DNA from: Manduca sexta
Taxonomy: Eukaryota > Arthropoda > Insecta > Lepidoptera > Sphingidae
Reading direction: 5' to 3'
DNA length: 64,000 nucleotides
Assembly: GCF_014839805.1 (NCBI RefSeq)
Contig: NC_051115.1
Coordinates: forward strand, 2,168,600-2,232,599
In this document: positions 23,887-35,560 of the stretch, one piece after another
Layout: each line of letters starts with the position of its first letter
Position numbering within the stretch: position 1 is the stretch's first letter
Made by a program: the position numbers and the translations under genes
Notes under the pieces: model-generated
Told to the model about the DNA's origin: nothing
What the model saw: the letters and a program-made list of their open reading frames with translations, nothing else
Databases searched by the model: none

Positions 23887-24331
23887 TAAGATGTTTTTAT
23901 TACATAGATACGTTGTCCGAGCTCAATACTGGCAAGACGAAAGTAAGGTAACTGCCCGACATTCACTTAGTCAACCTCCAACCACTGTCGCGGCTAGTCG
24001 GCTTACTAACTTCTTGTATTTTTATAAATAAAATGCCTTCCTATGTTTTTAGACGATGTACAAATTATACTCCAACTGTGAATGAAAAACGTTTCATTTC
24101 ATACGTTAGTAATAAGTATACACTATTTAACTTATTTTTTAAACTAATAAATGCATTTCATTCGACTGTCATGGCGACGGGGCGGCCGACGCTCGGGCCC
24201 ATTCGGAACCACTCGGGCTCGCTCGAGCCGTATCGATGCGAGCCGCTAGGGCTGTGACTATAGTAAATACTCCGCTGTTTTTATGTGCAATTTTGTTAGG
24301 GTATGACGCGTCTATTTGTAAAATGTCATTG
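23887..24331 (+). mobile_element. P-element/THAP-like remnant, copy 1
   Basis: Starts TAAGATGTTTTTATTACATA and ends TCTATTTGTAAAATGTCATTG. GTATCAGCC flanks both sides (23878-23886, 24332-24340). An internal frame from 24033 begins MPSYVFRRCTNYTPTVNEKR, resembling the start of a THAP zinc finger though its first Cys is changed to Tyr. No transposase core remains. Confidence 0.6.
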
Positions 24332-24642
24332 GTATCAGCCCTGTATTATATACTTGCCCTCTGCTGAGCACGGGCCTCCTCTACTACTGAGAGGGATTAG
24401 GCCTTAGTCCACCACGCTGTAGTGCCGATTGGTAGACTTCACACACCTTCGAACTTCCTATAGAGAGCTTCTTAGATGTGCAGGCTTTCTCACGATGTTT
24501 TCCTTCACCGTTAAAGCGAACGATAAATTCACAAAAAATACACACATGATTTTAGAAAAGTCAGAGATGTATGCCCTTGGGATTTAAACCTGTGGACATT
24601 TGTCTTGGCAGTCCGTTCCACACCTAACTAGGCTATCGCCGC
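24332..24642 (-). mobile_element. SINE-A copy, 3' tail hit by the THAP-like element
   Basis: Full head and body. TACGACCGATRTATA-like target duplications lie in W on both sides of the SINE plus THAP insertion. Confidence 0.8.
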
Positions 24643-24716
24643 TTACGACCGATATACAGTAGAAACACCAACACCTTGGATTACAATTGTTTGGTATTCC
24701 ACTTCGCCATCCTGAG

Positions 24717-24986
24717 ACACACACACACACACACACACACAACATCACGCATTTTATCCCCGAAGGGGTATGCAGAGGCGCAACCATGGCACCCACTTTC
24801 CGCCAAGTGTGTTCCGTCCCATGATGTAATCAGGCGAGCCTATCGCCATATCGGGCACAAATTCCAGACTCCGGGCTGATACTGAGCAGAAAAACCCAAA
24901 TATCACTTTGCCCGACCTGGGATTCGAACCCAGGACCTCAGAGCGCTGCCGTACCGCGCATGCAGTACAACTACGCCACCGAGGCA
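24717..24986 (-). mobile_element. SINE-B copy, complete
   Basis: SINE-B is tRNA-headed: GCCTCGGTGGCGTAGTTGTA with A box, GGTTCGAATCCC B box, and a 3' end CGGGGATAAAATGCGTGATG followed by (TG)n. CATCCTGAGAC is duplicated at both sides within W. Confidence 0.85.
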
Positions 24987-25097
24987 TCCTGAGACGTGAG
25001 ATGTTAATTCTTGTTTTACAATTGATTGGTATTCCACTTTGCCATCCTGAGACATGAGATGTTAATTCTTGTTATATCTATACATTATATTGCCTTG

Positions 25098-25342
25098 CTA
25101 ACCGCAAAAGCGATATGTCAGGGAAACCTTATTTCGAGATAATCGAAGTTTTGTAAATATAGTTTTGTATGTAAAACTGAGAGAGAAACTCTTTAAGGTT
25201 TTTTAATAAGTTCTAAACAAGATACCGTTATTTAGGTAAGTATCATTGGATGGGTATTTCTTTAAGCTATCTGACGACATAAAAATCAAGTTTTAGATTT
25301 TTTTTAGATACCTTTTTTGAGCTAAGCGCGGCAGTGTAGATA
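25098..25342. mobile_element. Family S MITE, copy 2
   Basis: Inverse of 2918-3151; ends in GCTAAGCGCGGCAGTG. Confidence 0.65.
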
Positions 25343-25346
25343 TTTA

Positions 25347-25552
25347 AGAAAAATGAGGGGTCTTCATTAGAGCAACAGAAGCCAAAACAGTTTTCTATAT
25401 TTTTGTCTGTATGTTCGTACACGCATCACGCAAAAACTACTGCATAGAATTCAATGTAGTTTCCACTAATATATGGCTAGAGATCTAAGTTAAAATATAC
25501 GCTCCATTTTATTCCAGAAAACGTTCGCGGGTAAAGCCGCGAGCGAATCTAG
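25347..25552 (+). mobile_element. Helitron-like element
   Basis: Ends GGTAAAGCCGCGAGCGAAT then CTAG before T. The 5' boundary is approximate. Confidence 0.5.
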
Positions 25553-25677
25553 TATTCTATAATAATTAGTCTCGCATTTCATAATAAACTGGATATCACT
25601 TCTTTAATTACTAGCGGGTGAAGTTCAAATCTATATTGCTAATAACAATGCACTGGTATATACAAAAGTGTTATGAA

Positions 25678-25730
25678 ACAGCGTTTCCACACTTAGGAAT
25701 AAATATTATTCCTAAGTGTGGAAACGCTGT
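25678..25730. repeat. Perfect 25-bp hairpin with 3-nt loop
   Basis: Left arm starts ACAGCGTTTCCACACTTAGG, loop is ATA at 25703-25705, right arm is the exact reverse complement ending at 25730. No mismatch in 25 pairs. Confidence 0.9.
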
Positions 25731-25839
25731 GGTTATATAATGAATATTCATTTGATGTGCGGAAGCTGCGGTTGTTGCTGCCCCTGCATCGTGATCTACG
25801 CTTAATACACTAAGGTTGGAACGGTGGGGGGTGGCGTGA

Positions 25840-25932
25840 CGATCTTGCGAAAGGTCACTGGCAAGAACTGGATGCGACAGGCGGAAGACGGCAAAATGGC
25901 GCATATGTCCAGCAGTGAACAAAGATATAGAC

Positions 25933-25963
<31 letters not shown>

Positions 25964-26010
25964 TATGATGGTTATAATTATGATTATGATGATGATGATG
26001 ATGATGATGC
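25840..26010 (+). mobile_element. RTE-like LINE 3' end with (GAT)n tail
   Basis: The plus frame reads KVTGKNWMRQAEDGKMAH then AGCAGTGAACAAAGATATAG, and ends in ATG/ATT triplet repeats (25932-26009). This fits the end of RTE-type reverse transcriptase ORFs with a short tandem tail. The His-rich reverse frame is an artefact of the tail. Confidence 0.55.
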
Positions 26011-26166
26011 ACTAAGGTTTGCTAGTGTATAGTGCGGATGTCGGCGCTCGCCAGCCCCTATGGCGAATCATGGCATCTGCAACGGAGTGGTTGAGTGTAA
26101 TGGTCCATAGGATTTCCATGTTTGTTCTTAATACAATAATTTCATGTGCAAATATAATAATATATA

Positions 26167-26482
26167 TAATATCAGCCCTGTATTAGATACTGTCCTACTG
26201 CGGCACGGGCCTCCTCTACTACTGAGAGGGGTTAGGCCTTAGTCCACCACGCTGGCCTAGTGCGGATTGGCAGACTTCACACACCCTCGAAAATTCCTAA
26301 TAGAGAATTTCTCAGGTATGCAGGTTTCCTCACGATGTTTTCCTTCACCGTTAAAGCGAACGATAAATTCACAAAGAATACACACGTAATTTTAGAAAAG
26401 TCAGAGGAGTGTACCCTTGGGGTTTGAACCAGCGGACATTCGTCTTGGCAGTCTGTTCCACACCCCACTAGGCTATCGCCGC
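26167..26482 (-). mobile_element. SINE-A copy, variant subtype
   Basis: Complete; the head is intact, the B box has two changes (GGTTCAAACCC region). 26483-27066 holds AT-rich sequence with nothing recognised. Confidence 0.8.
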
Positions 26483-27066
26483 TCACAAAAATATGTCACA
26501 GAATAATTCTGCAACAATGGGAACTATTAACCACAGAGGTTTTAATAATATTTTCAAAAACTCGAACGATTTGAATTTGGAAAAAAACAATGATATTATG
26601 TAGTATAGTGCTTAGGTGCACCTCCCTAAAACTAATGCTACGCACCGCTATCCTAGCCGATGACATCGGGCGTTTCCGGAAGTATTCGGCTGCTCGGCTG
26701 GCAGAAGAGATATGTCACGCGGAGACTATTCTATTATTCTGTAATTATTTTTACTAATATACAGTGTTTAACACTAATCTTAGCGGCGCCTATGAGAATA
26801 TTTATGAACTTAAAAATATCACTTCCACATAACATCACAGAATTAGGATGATAAGATTAAAAAGACCCCTTGTCAAATCCCAAGTATAGAGGTTTGTTTC
26901 AATTCCGGCAGCCCCGGATCATCCCTTATTTAATGAATAAAATTGACCTTTTTCTCGTCGATGTGGGTTGGAGAGGATATTTTTATACTTGAGATACATA
27001 TTTCATTATTTGAGCTCTGTCAAGGTAGCAGTAGTAACTTAGCAGAATTAAACCAAATATATTTTA

Positions 27067-29775
27067 GAATTTGTTGCTAATTTGTTGCTAATTAGTTACC
27101 ACTATTTCGATTTTGTTGCTCCAGCCGTTTAGAAAAAAAACCGGTCACTGCTATCTTGATATCAAGCTAGCATGGACCATAACGAAACTTATACTTATAT
27201 GATCAGACGTAATGTAGGAATTTGTTGCTAATTTGTTGCTCATTAGTTACCACTATTTCGATTTTTTTGCTCCAGCCGTTTAGAAAAAAAACCGGTCACT
27301 GCTATCATGATATCAAGCTAGCATGGACCATAACGAAACTTATACTTATATGATCAGACGTAATGAAGGAATTTGTTGCTAATTTGTTGCTCATTAGTTA
27401 CCACTATTTCGATTTTTTGCTTAAGCCGTTTAGAAAAAAAACTACCACTGCTATCTTGATATCAAGCTAGCATGGACCCTCACGAAACTTATACTTATTT
27501 GATCAGACGTAATGTAGGAATTTGTTGCTAATTTGTTGCTAATTAGTTACCACTATTTCGATTTTGTTGCTCCAGCCGTTTAGAAAAAAAAACGGTCACT
27601 GCTATCATGATATCAAGCTAGCATGGACCATAACGAAACTTATACTTATATGATCAGACGTAATGTAGGAATTTGTTGCTAATTTGTTGCTCATTAGTTA
27701 CCACTATTTCGATTTTTTTGCTCAAGCCGTTTAGTAAAAAGCTACCACTGCTATCATGATATCAAGCTAGCATGGACCATAACGAAACTTATACTTATAT
27801 GATCAGACGTAATGTAGGAATTTGTTGCTAATTTGTTGCTAATTAGTTACCACTACTTCGTTTTTTTTGCTCAAGCCGTTTAGAAAAAAAAGCTACCATT
27901 GCTATCTTGATATCAAGCTAGCATGGACCCTAACGAAACTTATACTTATTTGATCAGACGTAATGTAGGAATTTGTTGCTAATTTGTTGCTAATTAGTTA
28001 CCACTATTTCGATTTTTTGCTCAAGCCGTCTAGAAAAAATAGCTACCACTGCTATCTTGATATCAAGCTAGCATGGACCCTCAAGAAACTTATACTTATT
28101 TGATCAGACGTAATGTAGGAATTTGTTGCTAATTTGTTGCTAATTAGTTACCACTATTTCGATTTTGTTGCTCCAGCCGCTTAGAAAAAAAACTGGTCAC
28201 TGCTATCATGATATCAAGCTAGCATGGACCATAACGAAACTTATACTTATATGATCAGACGTAATGTAGGAAATTGTTGCTAATTTGTTGCTCATTAGTT
28301 ACCACTATTTCGATTTTTTTGCTCCAGCCGTTTAGAAAAAAAAGCTACCACTGCTATCTTGATATCAAGCTAGCATGGACCCTAACGAATTTTATACTTA
28401 TTTGATCAGACGTAATGTAGGAATTTGTTGCTAATTTGTTGCTAATTAGTTACCACTATTTCGATTTTTTGCTCAAGCCGTTTAGAAAAAGCTGCCACTG
28501 CTATCTTGATATCAAGCTAGCATGGGCCCTCACGAAACTTATACTTATTTGATCAGACGCAATGTAGGAATTTGTTGCTAATTTGTTGCTAATTAGTTCC
28601 CACTATTTCGATTTTGTTGCTCCAGCCGTTTAGAAAAAAAACCGGTCACTGCTATCATGATATCAAGCTAGCATGGACCATAACGAAACTTATACTTATA
28701 TGATCAGACGTAATGTAGAATTTGTTGCTAATTTGTTGCTCATTAGTTACCACTATTTCGATTTTTTTGCTCCAGCCGTTTAAAAAAAAAACCGGTCACT
28801 GCTATCATGATATCAAGCTAGCATGGACCATAACGAAACTTATACTTATATGATCAGACGTAATGTAGGAATTTGTTGCTAATTTGTTGCTCATTAGTTA
28901 CCACTATTTCGATTTTTGCTCCAGCCGTTTAGAAAAAGCTACCACTGCTATCTTGATATCAAGCTAGCATGGACCCTAACGAAACTTATACTTATTTGAT
29001 CAGACGTAATGTAGGAATTTGTTGCTAATTTGTTGCTAATTAGTTACCACTATTTCGATTTTTTGCTCAAGCCGTTTAGAAAAAAAAGCTGCCACTGCTA
29101 TCTTGATATCAAGCTAGCATGGGCCCTCACGAAACTTATACTTATTTGATCAGACGCAATGTAGGAATTTGTTGCTAATTTGTTGCTAATTAGTTCCCAC
29201 TATTTCGATTTTGTTGCTCCAGCCGTTTAGAAAAAAAACCGGTCACTGCTATCATGATATCAAGCTAGCATGGACCATAACGAAACCTATACTTATATGA
29301 TCAGACGTAATGTAGGAATTTGTTGTAATTTGTTGTTGCTCATTAGTTACCACTATTTCGATTTTTTTGCTCCAGCCGTTTAGAAAAAAAACCGGTCACT
29401 GCTATCATGATATCAAGCTAGCATGGACCATAACGAAACTTATACTTATATGATCAGACGTAATGTAGGAATTTGTTGCTAATTTGTTGCTCATTAGTTA
29501 CTACTATTTCGATTTTTTTGCTCCAGCCGTTTAGAAAAAAAAGCTACCACTGCTATCTTGATATCAAGCTAGCATGGACCCTAACGAAACTTATACTTAT
29601 TTGATCAGACGTAATGTAGGAATTTGTTGCTAATTTGTTGCTAATTAGTTACCACTATTTCGATTTTTTGCTCAAGCCGTTTAGAAAAAGCTACCACTGC
29701 TATCTTGATATCAAGCTAGCATGGACCCTAACGAAACTTATACTTATTTGATCAGACGTAATGTAGGAATTTGTT
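27067..29775. repeat. Satellite array, about 18 monomers of 146-153 bp with higher-order pattern
   Basis: Monomer starts, taken at GAATTTGTTGCTAATTTG or its variant, fall at 27067, 27218, 27369, 27518, 27669, 27818, 27969, 28119, 28270, 28421, 28568, 28718, 28869, 29015, 29165, 29316, 29469, 29620 and 29767 (cut by the gap). Diagnostic differences (CTCATTAG or CTAATTAG; CACTGCTATCATG or CTTG; TTATATG or TTATTTG) define subtypes in an A-B-C-D order. Monomers 10-13 and 14-17 share private variants. The array ends at N, so its true length is unknown. Confidence 0.95.
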
Positions 29776-30275
29776 NNNNNNNNNNNNNNNNNNNNNNNNN
29801 NNNNNNNNNNNNNNNNNNNNNNNNNNNNNNNNNNNNNNNNNNNNNNNNNNNNNNNNNNNNNNNNNNNNNNNNNNNNNNNNNNNNNNNNNNNNNNNNNNNN
29901 NNNNNNNNNNNNNNNNNNNNNNNNNNNNNNNNNNNNNNNNNNNNNNNNNNNNNNNNNNNNNNNNNNNNNNNNNNNNNNNNNNNNNNNNNNNNNNNNNNNN
30001 NNNNNNNNNNNNNNNNNNNNNNNNNNNNNNNNNNNNNNNNNNNNNNNNNNNNNNNNNNNNNNNNNNNNNNNNNNNNNNNNNNNNNNNNNNNNNNNNNNNN
30101 NNNNNNNNNNNNNNNNNNNNNNNNNNNNNNNNNNNNNNNNNNNNNNNNNNNNNNNNNNNNNNNNNNNNNNNNNNNNNNNNNNNNNNNNNNNNNNNNNNNN
30201 NNNNNNNNNNNNNNNNNNNNNNNNNNNNNNNNNNNNNNNNNNNNNNNNNNNNNNNNNNNNNNNNNNNNNNNNNNN
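29776..30275. other. Assembly gap, 500 N
   Basis: Interrupts monomer 19 of the satellite array; the array may be longer than shown. Confidence 1.
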
Positions 30276-30303
30276 TATCATGCATTTATTCCCGAAGGGA
30301 TAT
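30276..30303 (-). mobile_element. SINE-B 3' fragment, left half of a split copy
   Basis: TGCATTTATTCCCGAAGGG is the 3' end of SINE-B. Its continuation is at 34860-35083. CCGAAGGGATAT is present at both break points (30292-30303 and 34860-34871), the target duplication of the SINE-A that split it. Confidence 0.75.
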
Positions 30304-30320
30304 AATAATAATAATAATAA

Positions 30321-33300
30321 GCCCCTAAAGTCCAGCCATACGTCCAAGTCGAACACCAGACTCACGTGGGGGGCGGACACGTGATTTTTTTTATTTTACT
30401 GGCATGGCTAACATGGCTCTGGCAACCCATAAAATATGGTGACACGTTCGATGAGAAAACGATTAGAGTCGCTTCCCGGGGGCGATCGCCGGGGCGCACC
30501 TGGAGCCGGTGCTGGGTGCCACAGCATGCGAACCATCGGCGACGAGGAGCTGAACAGGCGGGCTCACGTCGACAAGCATACTACAGCCGAAGACCAGGGA
30601 GGGCATGAGCCCTCACATTTACAGATGAAACAATAGACAAGCATCGCTCAAGAACAACATCTTCATCCTCAACACGTAGCCTATTTCAAACCCTCCATCA
30701 TCCCCACAATGGTTTGAACAACCTACATCCCCCTCAACGGTGCCGTTAAATACGCCAGTAGATGTTGTACAGGAGGCAAGCGCCAACAAACCTGTATCCA
30801 CTGCCGGTAACAAACGCGCGAGAATCAGATGGACGTTAGAAATGAATACCCACATCTGGCGCAACTATCTAATGATCACCAAACTAGGAACTAAGAAGAG
30901 AGGCTACCTTAATTTACTACACGACAGATTTTGTGAAAAGTTCAGCAACATTCAAATCCCAAAACAAAGACTGGGAGACCAATGTAGAGCCATAGTTAGG
31001 AACAACCTCATCCCCATAAACACACGAAAAGAAATAGAAGAGGAAGTAAGGATTTATCTACAGCAGTTATCACAAGATCCAATTGATACACATACACATA
31101 GCACTCAAATTCAAGCAAATAGGAGTAGAATGCAGTGGTCAGATGATTTGAATGAAATTCTGATTAGATGTTATTACGAAGTAACAGAAAATGAAAAGAG
31201 CACAACAGCATACAGACAAAAACTACACACTAAGTTTATTGAAACATGCCCTCACCTAAGTCACCTAACAGAACAAAGGGTTGCAGATCAGAGGAGATCG
31301 ATCATCAACACATCAACTATAGATCATTCATCTCAGTCAAACACCTATCAACCACTAAACACTACATGCCACGAATATACAGATAACTCAATAGAACAAA
31401 CAATAACACACAGCCCAGACATTCATTTAAACTTAGAAGAAGACAAAATAGTCAAAGAATTTGAGTTCGCTTTAAGAAAATTTAAAGACACTGACCCGAC
31501 TCTTAGACCGTATATTCCTAAGCAAAAATCTTCCCGTAAATTAGCAAGTATTGTCGATCATATTAACAGCAACATTCTCACAAAATATTTGACACCGGAG
31601 CTGGACTTCACCACAACTCAAACAATTATTTACACATCTGCATATACAGCAGCTATATGTAACGGATGTAAAATTAAAGAAATAGGGTACAGCAGACAAT
31701 ATTGTCAACAAAATTATATACCACCATGGCAAAAACGCCTTCAACATAAAATAGGAGTCTTTTCGGAAAGCAATAGCTAGATTAACACAATACATAAACG
31801 GAAATAGAAGTCCAAAATTAATTGCACATATTGAAAGAGTCAAGAATAAATACAAAACTCATTCCCGATATGAAGAACCTAACCTTACTAACCAAGAGTA
31901 TTTAGATACATTAATACAAAAACTTAATGCAGCCTCCAGCAGACTTAGGCGATATGTTACATGCACTCTTAGAAAACAGCAAAATAAACAGTTTATTAAC
32001 AATGAAAGACAATTCTACAGGAAAATTACAGAAGACACACAACACGTACAAAACTCTACAAACTCTCAACCACCACAAACAGAAGAACTTCATCAGTTTT
32101 GGTCAACAATATGGGCTAACCCTATACAGCACACTAAATCCGCAGAGTGGCTTAAAGAACAAGTACAAAACACAGATAACATACCCACGATGGAGTTTCA
32201 GGACATACCAATCACAATTTTTACAAAAATATTAAACAAAGCACACAATTGGAAAGCCCCAGGAACTGACCACATACACAATTACTGGTACAAAAAGTTT
32301 ACCGCCTCACACCCTCTTTTATACAATCATATAAATAATTTTGTGAAAACGCCAACCTCAATGCCCACGTATTTCACCCAAGGTATTACATACATGCTGC
32401 CCAAAGATAATAATGATCACCAAAATCCTTCAAAATACAGGCCTATTACATGTTTGCAGACAATATATAAAATACTTACTGGGTGTCTCTCAGAGCTTTT
32501 ATATGACCACATTATAACAAATAACATATTAGCAGAAGAACAAAAGGGTTGTCGCAAAAATAGCCAAGGATGCAAGGATCAATTAATAATAGACTCAGTC
32601 GCTATGAAACATGCCTTTACTAACAAAATAGATATACACACCATGTAGTACATTGATTACCGCAAGGCCTTCGATTCAGTTCCACACAGTTGGCTTTTAT
32701 TTGTCCTAACACACTATAAAATACATCCATCCATTGTTACTTTTCTCAACCATACTATGCAGCTCTGGAACACAAAATTAAAAATAAATGGAAGCTCAAA
32801 TATTCAAACTGAAACTATCCCTATTCGCCGTGGTATATTCCAAGGAGACGCCCTCAGCCCTCTTTGGTTTTGCCTAGCTCTAAACCCTCTTTCTCTAATG
32901 TTAAACTCTACACAGCACGGACTCCCATTGAAAGCAGGACAACAACAGCAAAAACTAACACACCTCATGTATATGGATGACATAAAACTCTACAGCCAGA
33001 CCAAGGAATCCTTACACCAACTAGCAGATATCACACAAACATTCTCTCGGGACATTCAAATGGAATTTGGTATAGATAAGTGCAAGACTTTCTCTATAGA
33101 AAATGGCACGATTCAAAAAAATAGTTTTATTCTGTCAACGGGATGCAGTATAGATGCCTTAGCAGATAACGAGCTATATAAGTATTTAGGCTTTCAACAG
33201 GCACTTGAAATAAACCAGAAACTAACAAAAACAGAACTTATAAAAAATATAAACATAGATTAAACATAATCCTCCGATCCCGATTAAACTCTAGAAATTT

Positions 33301-34527
33301 AATTAAAGCTATTAACACTTTCGCCATACCCATTTTATCTTACTCTTTTGGGATCATCCATTGGACACAAACCGACCTAAAAAAGCTCCAAACTACTATT
33401 AATAACAAAATGACAGCCCATAGGAAACACCACCCTAAAACTTGTACACAAAGATTGACGCTGCCCAGAAAAGAAGGAGGGAGAGGATTAATTGATATCA
33501 CTAACCTACATAATAAATTAATCTCATCACTAAGGAAATACTTTCACACACGTTCTGAACACTCCGAATTGCACAAATTAACATCACTCACAGATAAACG
33601 GTTTACTCCTTTAAACCTACACAATCGAAACATACAACGTAATGAACGCACTAAGGATCCCAAAACTAAAATCGAGGAATGGAAACAGAAGAGCCTTCAT
33701 GGGAGACACTGGCACGACCTACAGCAGCCACATGTCGACAAATCAGCGTCGAACGCATGGCTGCAGAGAGGCGAGCTATTTCCAGAAACTGAAGGCTTTA
33801 TGTTAGCCATCCAAGATCAGGTGATAGAAACCCGGAACTATCAAAAGCATATCATGCGCTTACCTAACCTGCCCACCGATATATGTCGTAGATGTCATAG
33901 CAGCTCTGAAACCATTCAGCACATAACTGGAGCCTGCCGATCCATAGCACAAACTGACTACAAACACCGTCATGACCAGGTCGCAGCTATAGTACACCAA
34001 CATTTAGCCCACAGATATAAATTCATTACAGAAAAATGCCATATTATAAGTACACACCCACTAATGTCCTGGAAAACACAGAAGTTAAAATTTACTGGGA
34101 CCGCACAATCATCACCGACAAAACAATCCACTTCAACAGGCCTGACATAACAATTTTCCATAAACCCAGTAAAACTGTTTATCTCGTAGATATAGCAATT
34201 TGTAACACCCACAACATTGTAACTACACACAATGAAAAAATAGCAAAATATACGGACCTAGCAATAGAACTCAAGACACAATGGAACGCAACTACAGTTA
34301 AAACTTTACCCATAGTAATTTCTTCCACCGGCGTCATACCTAAGTCACTCCATGCTAGTCTCTGCACCCTCAATATTCACAAATTTACCTTCATCCTTCT
34401 ACAGAAAGCCGTAATTCTAAATACATGTCGCATAGTCAGAAAATTTCTATCTCTTTCGTAATTATTTTCATATGCACTTGGCTTAGGCCCGTGCTAACCG
34501 TACCTCCGGATAGGAGAGATTTAAAAA
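30321..34527 (+). mobile_element. Degraded non-LTR retrotransposon with restriction-like endonuclease (R2/R4/Dong group)
   Basis: The element starts at GCCCCTAAAG directly after a (TAA)n run and ends in GGAGAGATTTAAAAA followed by more (TAA)n. It has a short 5' UTR, a single broken reading frame and a 3' UTR. Protein order is N-terminal Myb-like repeats, reverse transcriptase, CCHC knuckle, then a PD-(D/E)XK-type endonuclease. This order defines RLE-bearing non-LTR elements. Dong elements of the R4 clade are known to use TAA repeats as targets, which matches this site. It sits in the tail of a SINE-A copy (30302-30320 plus 34528-34855). Confidence 0.88.
30436..34461 (+). pseudogene. Broken ORF of the RLE retrotransposon (Myb-RT-CCHC-endonuclease)
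   Basis: A plausible start is ATG at 30436 (MVTRSMRKRLE). Two Myb/SANT-like segments follow in the frame 30740-31780 (RIRWTLEMNTHIWRNYL and RMQWSDDLNEILIRCYY). The RT spans about 32190-33260: NYWYKKF, KYRPITCL, motif A YIDYRKAFDS (32649), FQGDALSPL, and the catalytic YMDD (32970-32981). The knuckle CRRC-x7-HITGAC is near 33890, and the endonuclease core RPDI...YLVDIAI lies near 34135-34195. Lesions are a frame change between 30636 and 30740, a frameshift near 31758-31763, an in-frame TAG at 32646 just before motif A, a frameshift in the A-run near 33243, and one near 34036. It cannot encode an active protein as it stands. Confidence 0.85.
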
Positions 34528-34855
34528 ATAATAATAATAATATCAGCCCTGTATTATATACTTGCCCACTGCTGAGCACGGGCCTCCTCTACCACTGAGA
34601 GGGATTAGGCCTTAGTCCACCACGCTGGCCTAGTGCGGATTGGTAGACTTCACACACCTTCGAAATTCCTATAGAGAACTTCTCAGATGTGCAGGTTTCC
34701 TCACGATGTTTTTCTTCACCGTTAAAGCGAACGATAAATTCACAAAGAATACACACATGATTTTTTAGAAAAGTCAGAGGTGTGTGCCCTTGGGGTTTGA
34801 ACCTGCGGACATTCGTCTCGGCAGTTCGTTCCACACCCAACTAGGCTATCGTCGC
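34528..34855 (-). mobile_element. SINE-A copy hosting the RLE retrotransposon in its tail
   Basis: This is a full-length copy with TAGCCTAGTTGG (A box) and a B box with one change (GGTTCAAACCC). Its (TAA)n tail is split: part at 30302-30320, part at 34528-34541, with the 4.2-kb retrotransposon between. Confidence 0.85.
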
Positions 34856-34859
34856 TTGT

Positions 34860-35083
34860 CCGAAGGGATATGCAGAGGTGCAACCAGGGCACCCACTGTT
34901 CGCCAAGTGTGTTCCGTCCCATGATGTGATATGCGAGTCTATCGCCATATCGAGGACAAATTCCAGACTCCGGGCTAATGCTGAGCAGAAAAACCCAAAT
35001 ATCACTTTGCCTGACCCGGGATTCGAACCCAGAACCTCAGAGCACTGTCGTACCGCGCATGCAGTATAACTACGCCACCGAGG
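34860..35083 (-). mobile_element. SINE-B, right half of a split copy
   Basis: Contains the tRNA-like head with A box TGGCGTAGTT and B box GGTTCGAATCCC. It continues the fragment at 30276-30303 after removal of SINE-A and the retrotransposon. Confidence 0.85.
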
Positions 35084-35295
35084 GAGGCGTTGTCAAATAA
35101 ATGATCCTGAAAAATCTATTGTTTAAAAGAAATAAACTTTAGTTTTATAATTCACATTCAATTAAACAGAACTACGCGTATCTTTACATTCCACATCCTG
35201 TTATAGTCGATAACAATTAACTGTAATTGCTTCAAATTCATTATATTTCAAATAATAATACTAGTTAAAATTCGACCCTTGAATTAATATATTTA

Positions 35296-35560
35296 TAACA
35301 CACACTGGTGGTAGGTTTCTCATATGTGGGAGGCCGCTTGGGTAGGTACCACTACACTGTCTATTTCTGCTAAGCAGTGTGTAGTCACTGCTGTAGGTTT
35401 GAAGGACATTGTAGCCAGTGTAACTACTGGACATAATTAACATCTCATGTCTCAGACGAGCGTAGTGGAATACCAATTCAAGGTGTTGGTGTTTCTACTG
35501 TTTATGGATCGTATCGCTTAACTTCAGGCGAACGGGAAGCTCGTCTCGTCATCAAAGCAA
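35296..35560 (-). mobile_element. Family W copy
   Basis: Carries CACTGGTGGTAGGTTTCTCA to AGGCGAACGGGAAGCTCGTC. 35561-35897 and 35084-35295 hold nothing recognised. Confidence 0.7.

Larger units (their letters stand above)
23832..25075 (+). mobile_element. Family W copy carrying three nested insertions
   Basis: W pieces lie at 23832-23877, 24643-24720 and 24986-25075. Between them are SINE-A (with a THAP-like element in its tail) and SINE-B. The last piece includes a tandem duplication of about 60 bp of the W segment ending GAGATGTTAATTCTTGTT. Confidence 0.75.

Noticed and set aside
24754..24987. Proteins at 24754, 34878, 44799 and 57372
   Set aside because: They are translations of SINE-B.
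25671..26012. Histidine-rich protein
   Set aside because: It comes from the (GAT/ATT)n tail of a LINE read on the reverse strand.
27067..29775. CRISPR-like array
   Set aside because: Repeats are contiguous 150-bp monomers with no unique spacers, in an insect-like genome.
30740..34461. A functional reverse transcriptase gene
   Set aside because: A stop before motif A and at least three frameshifts break the frame.
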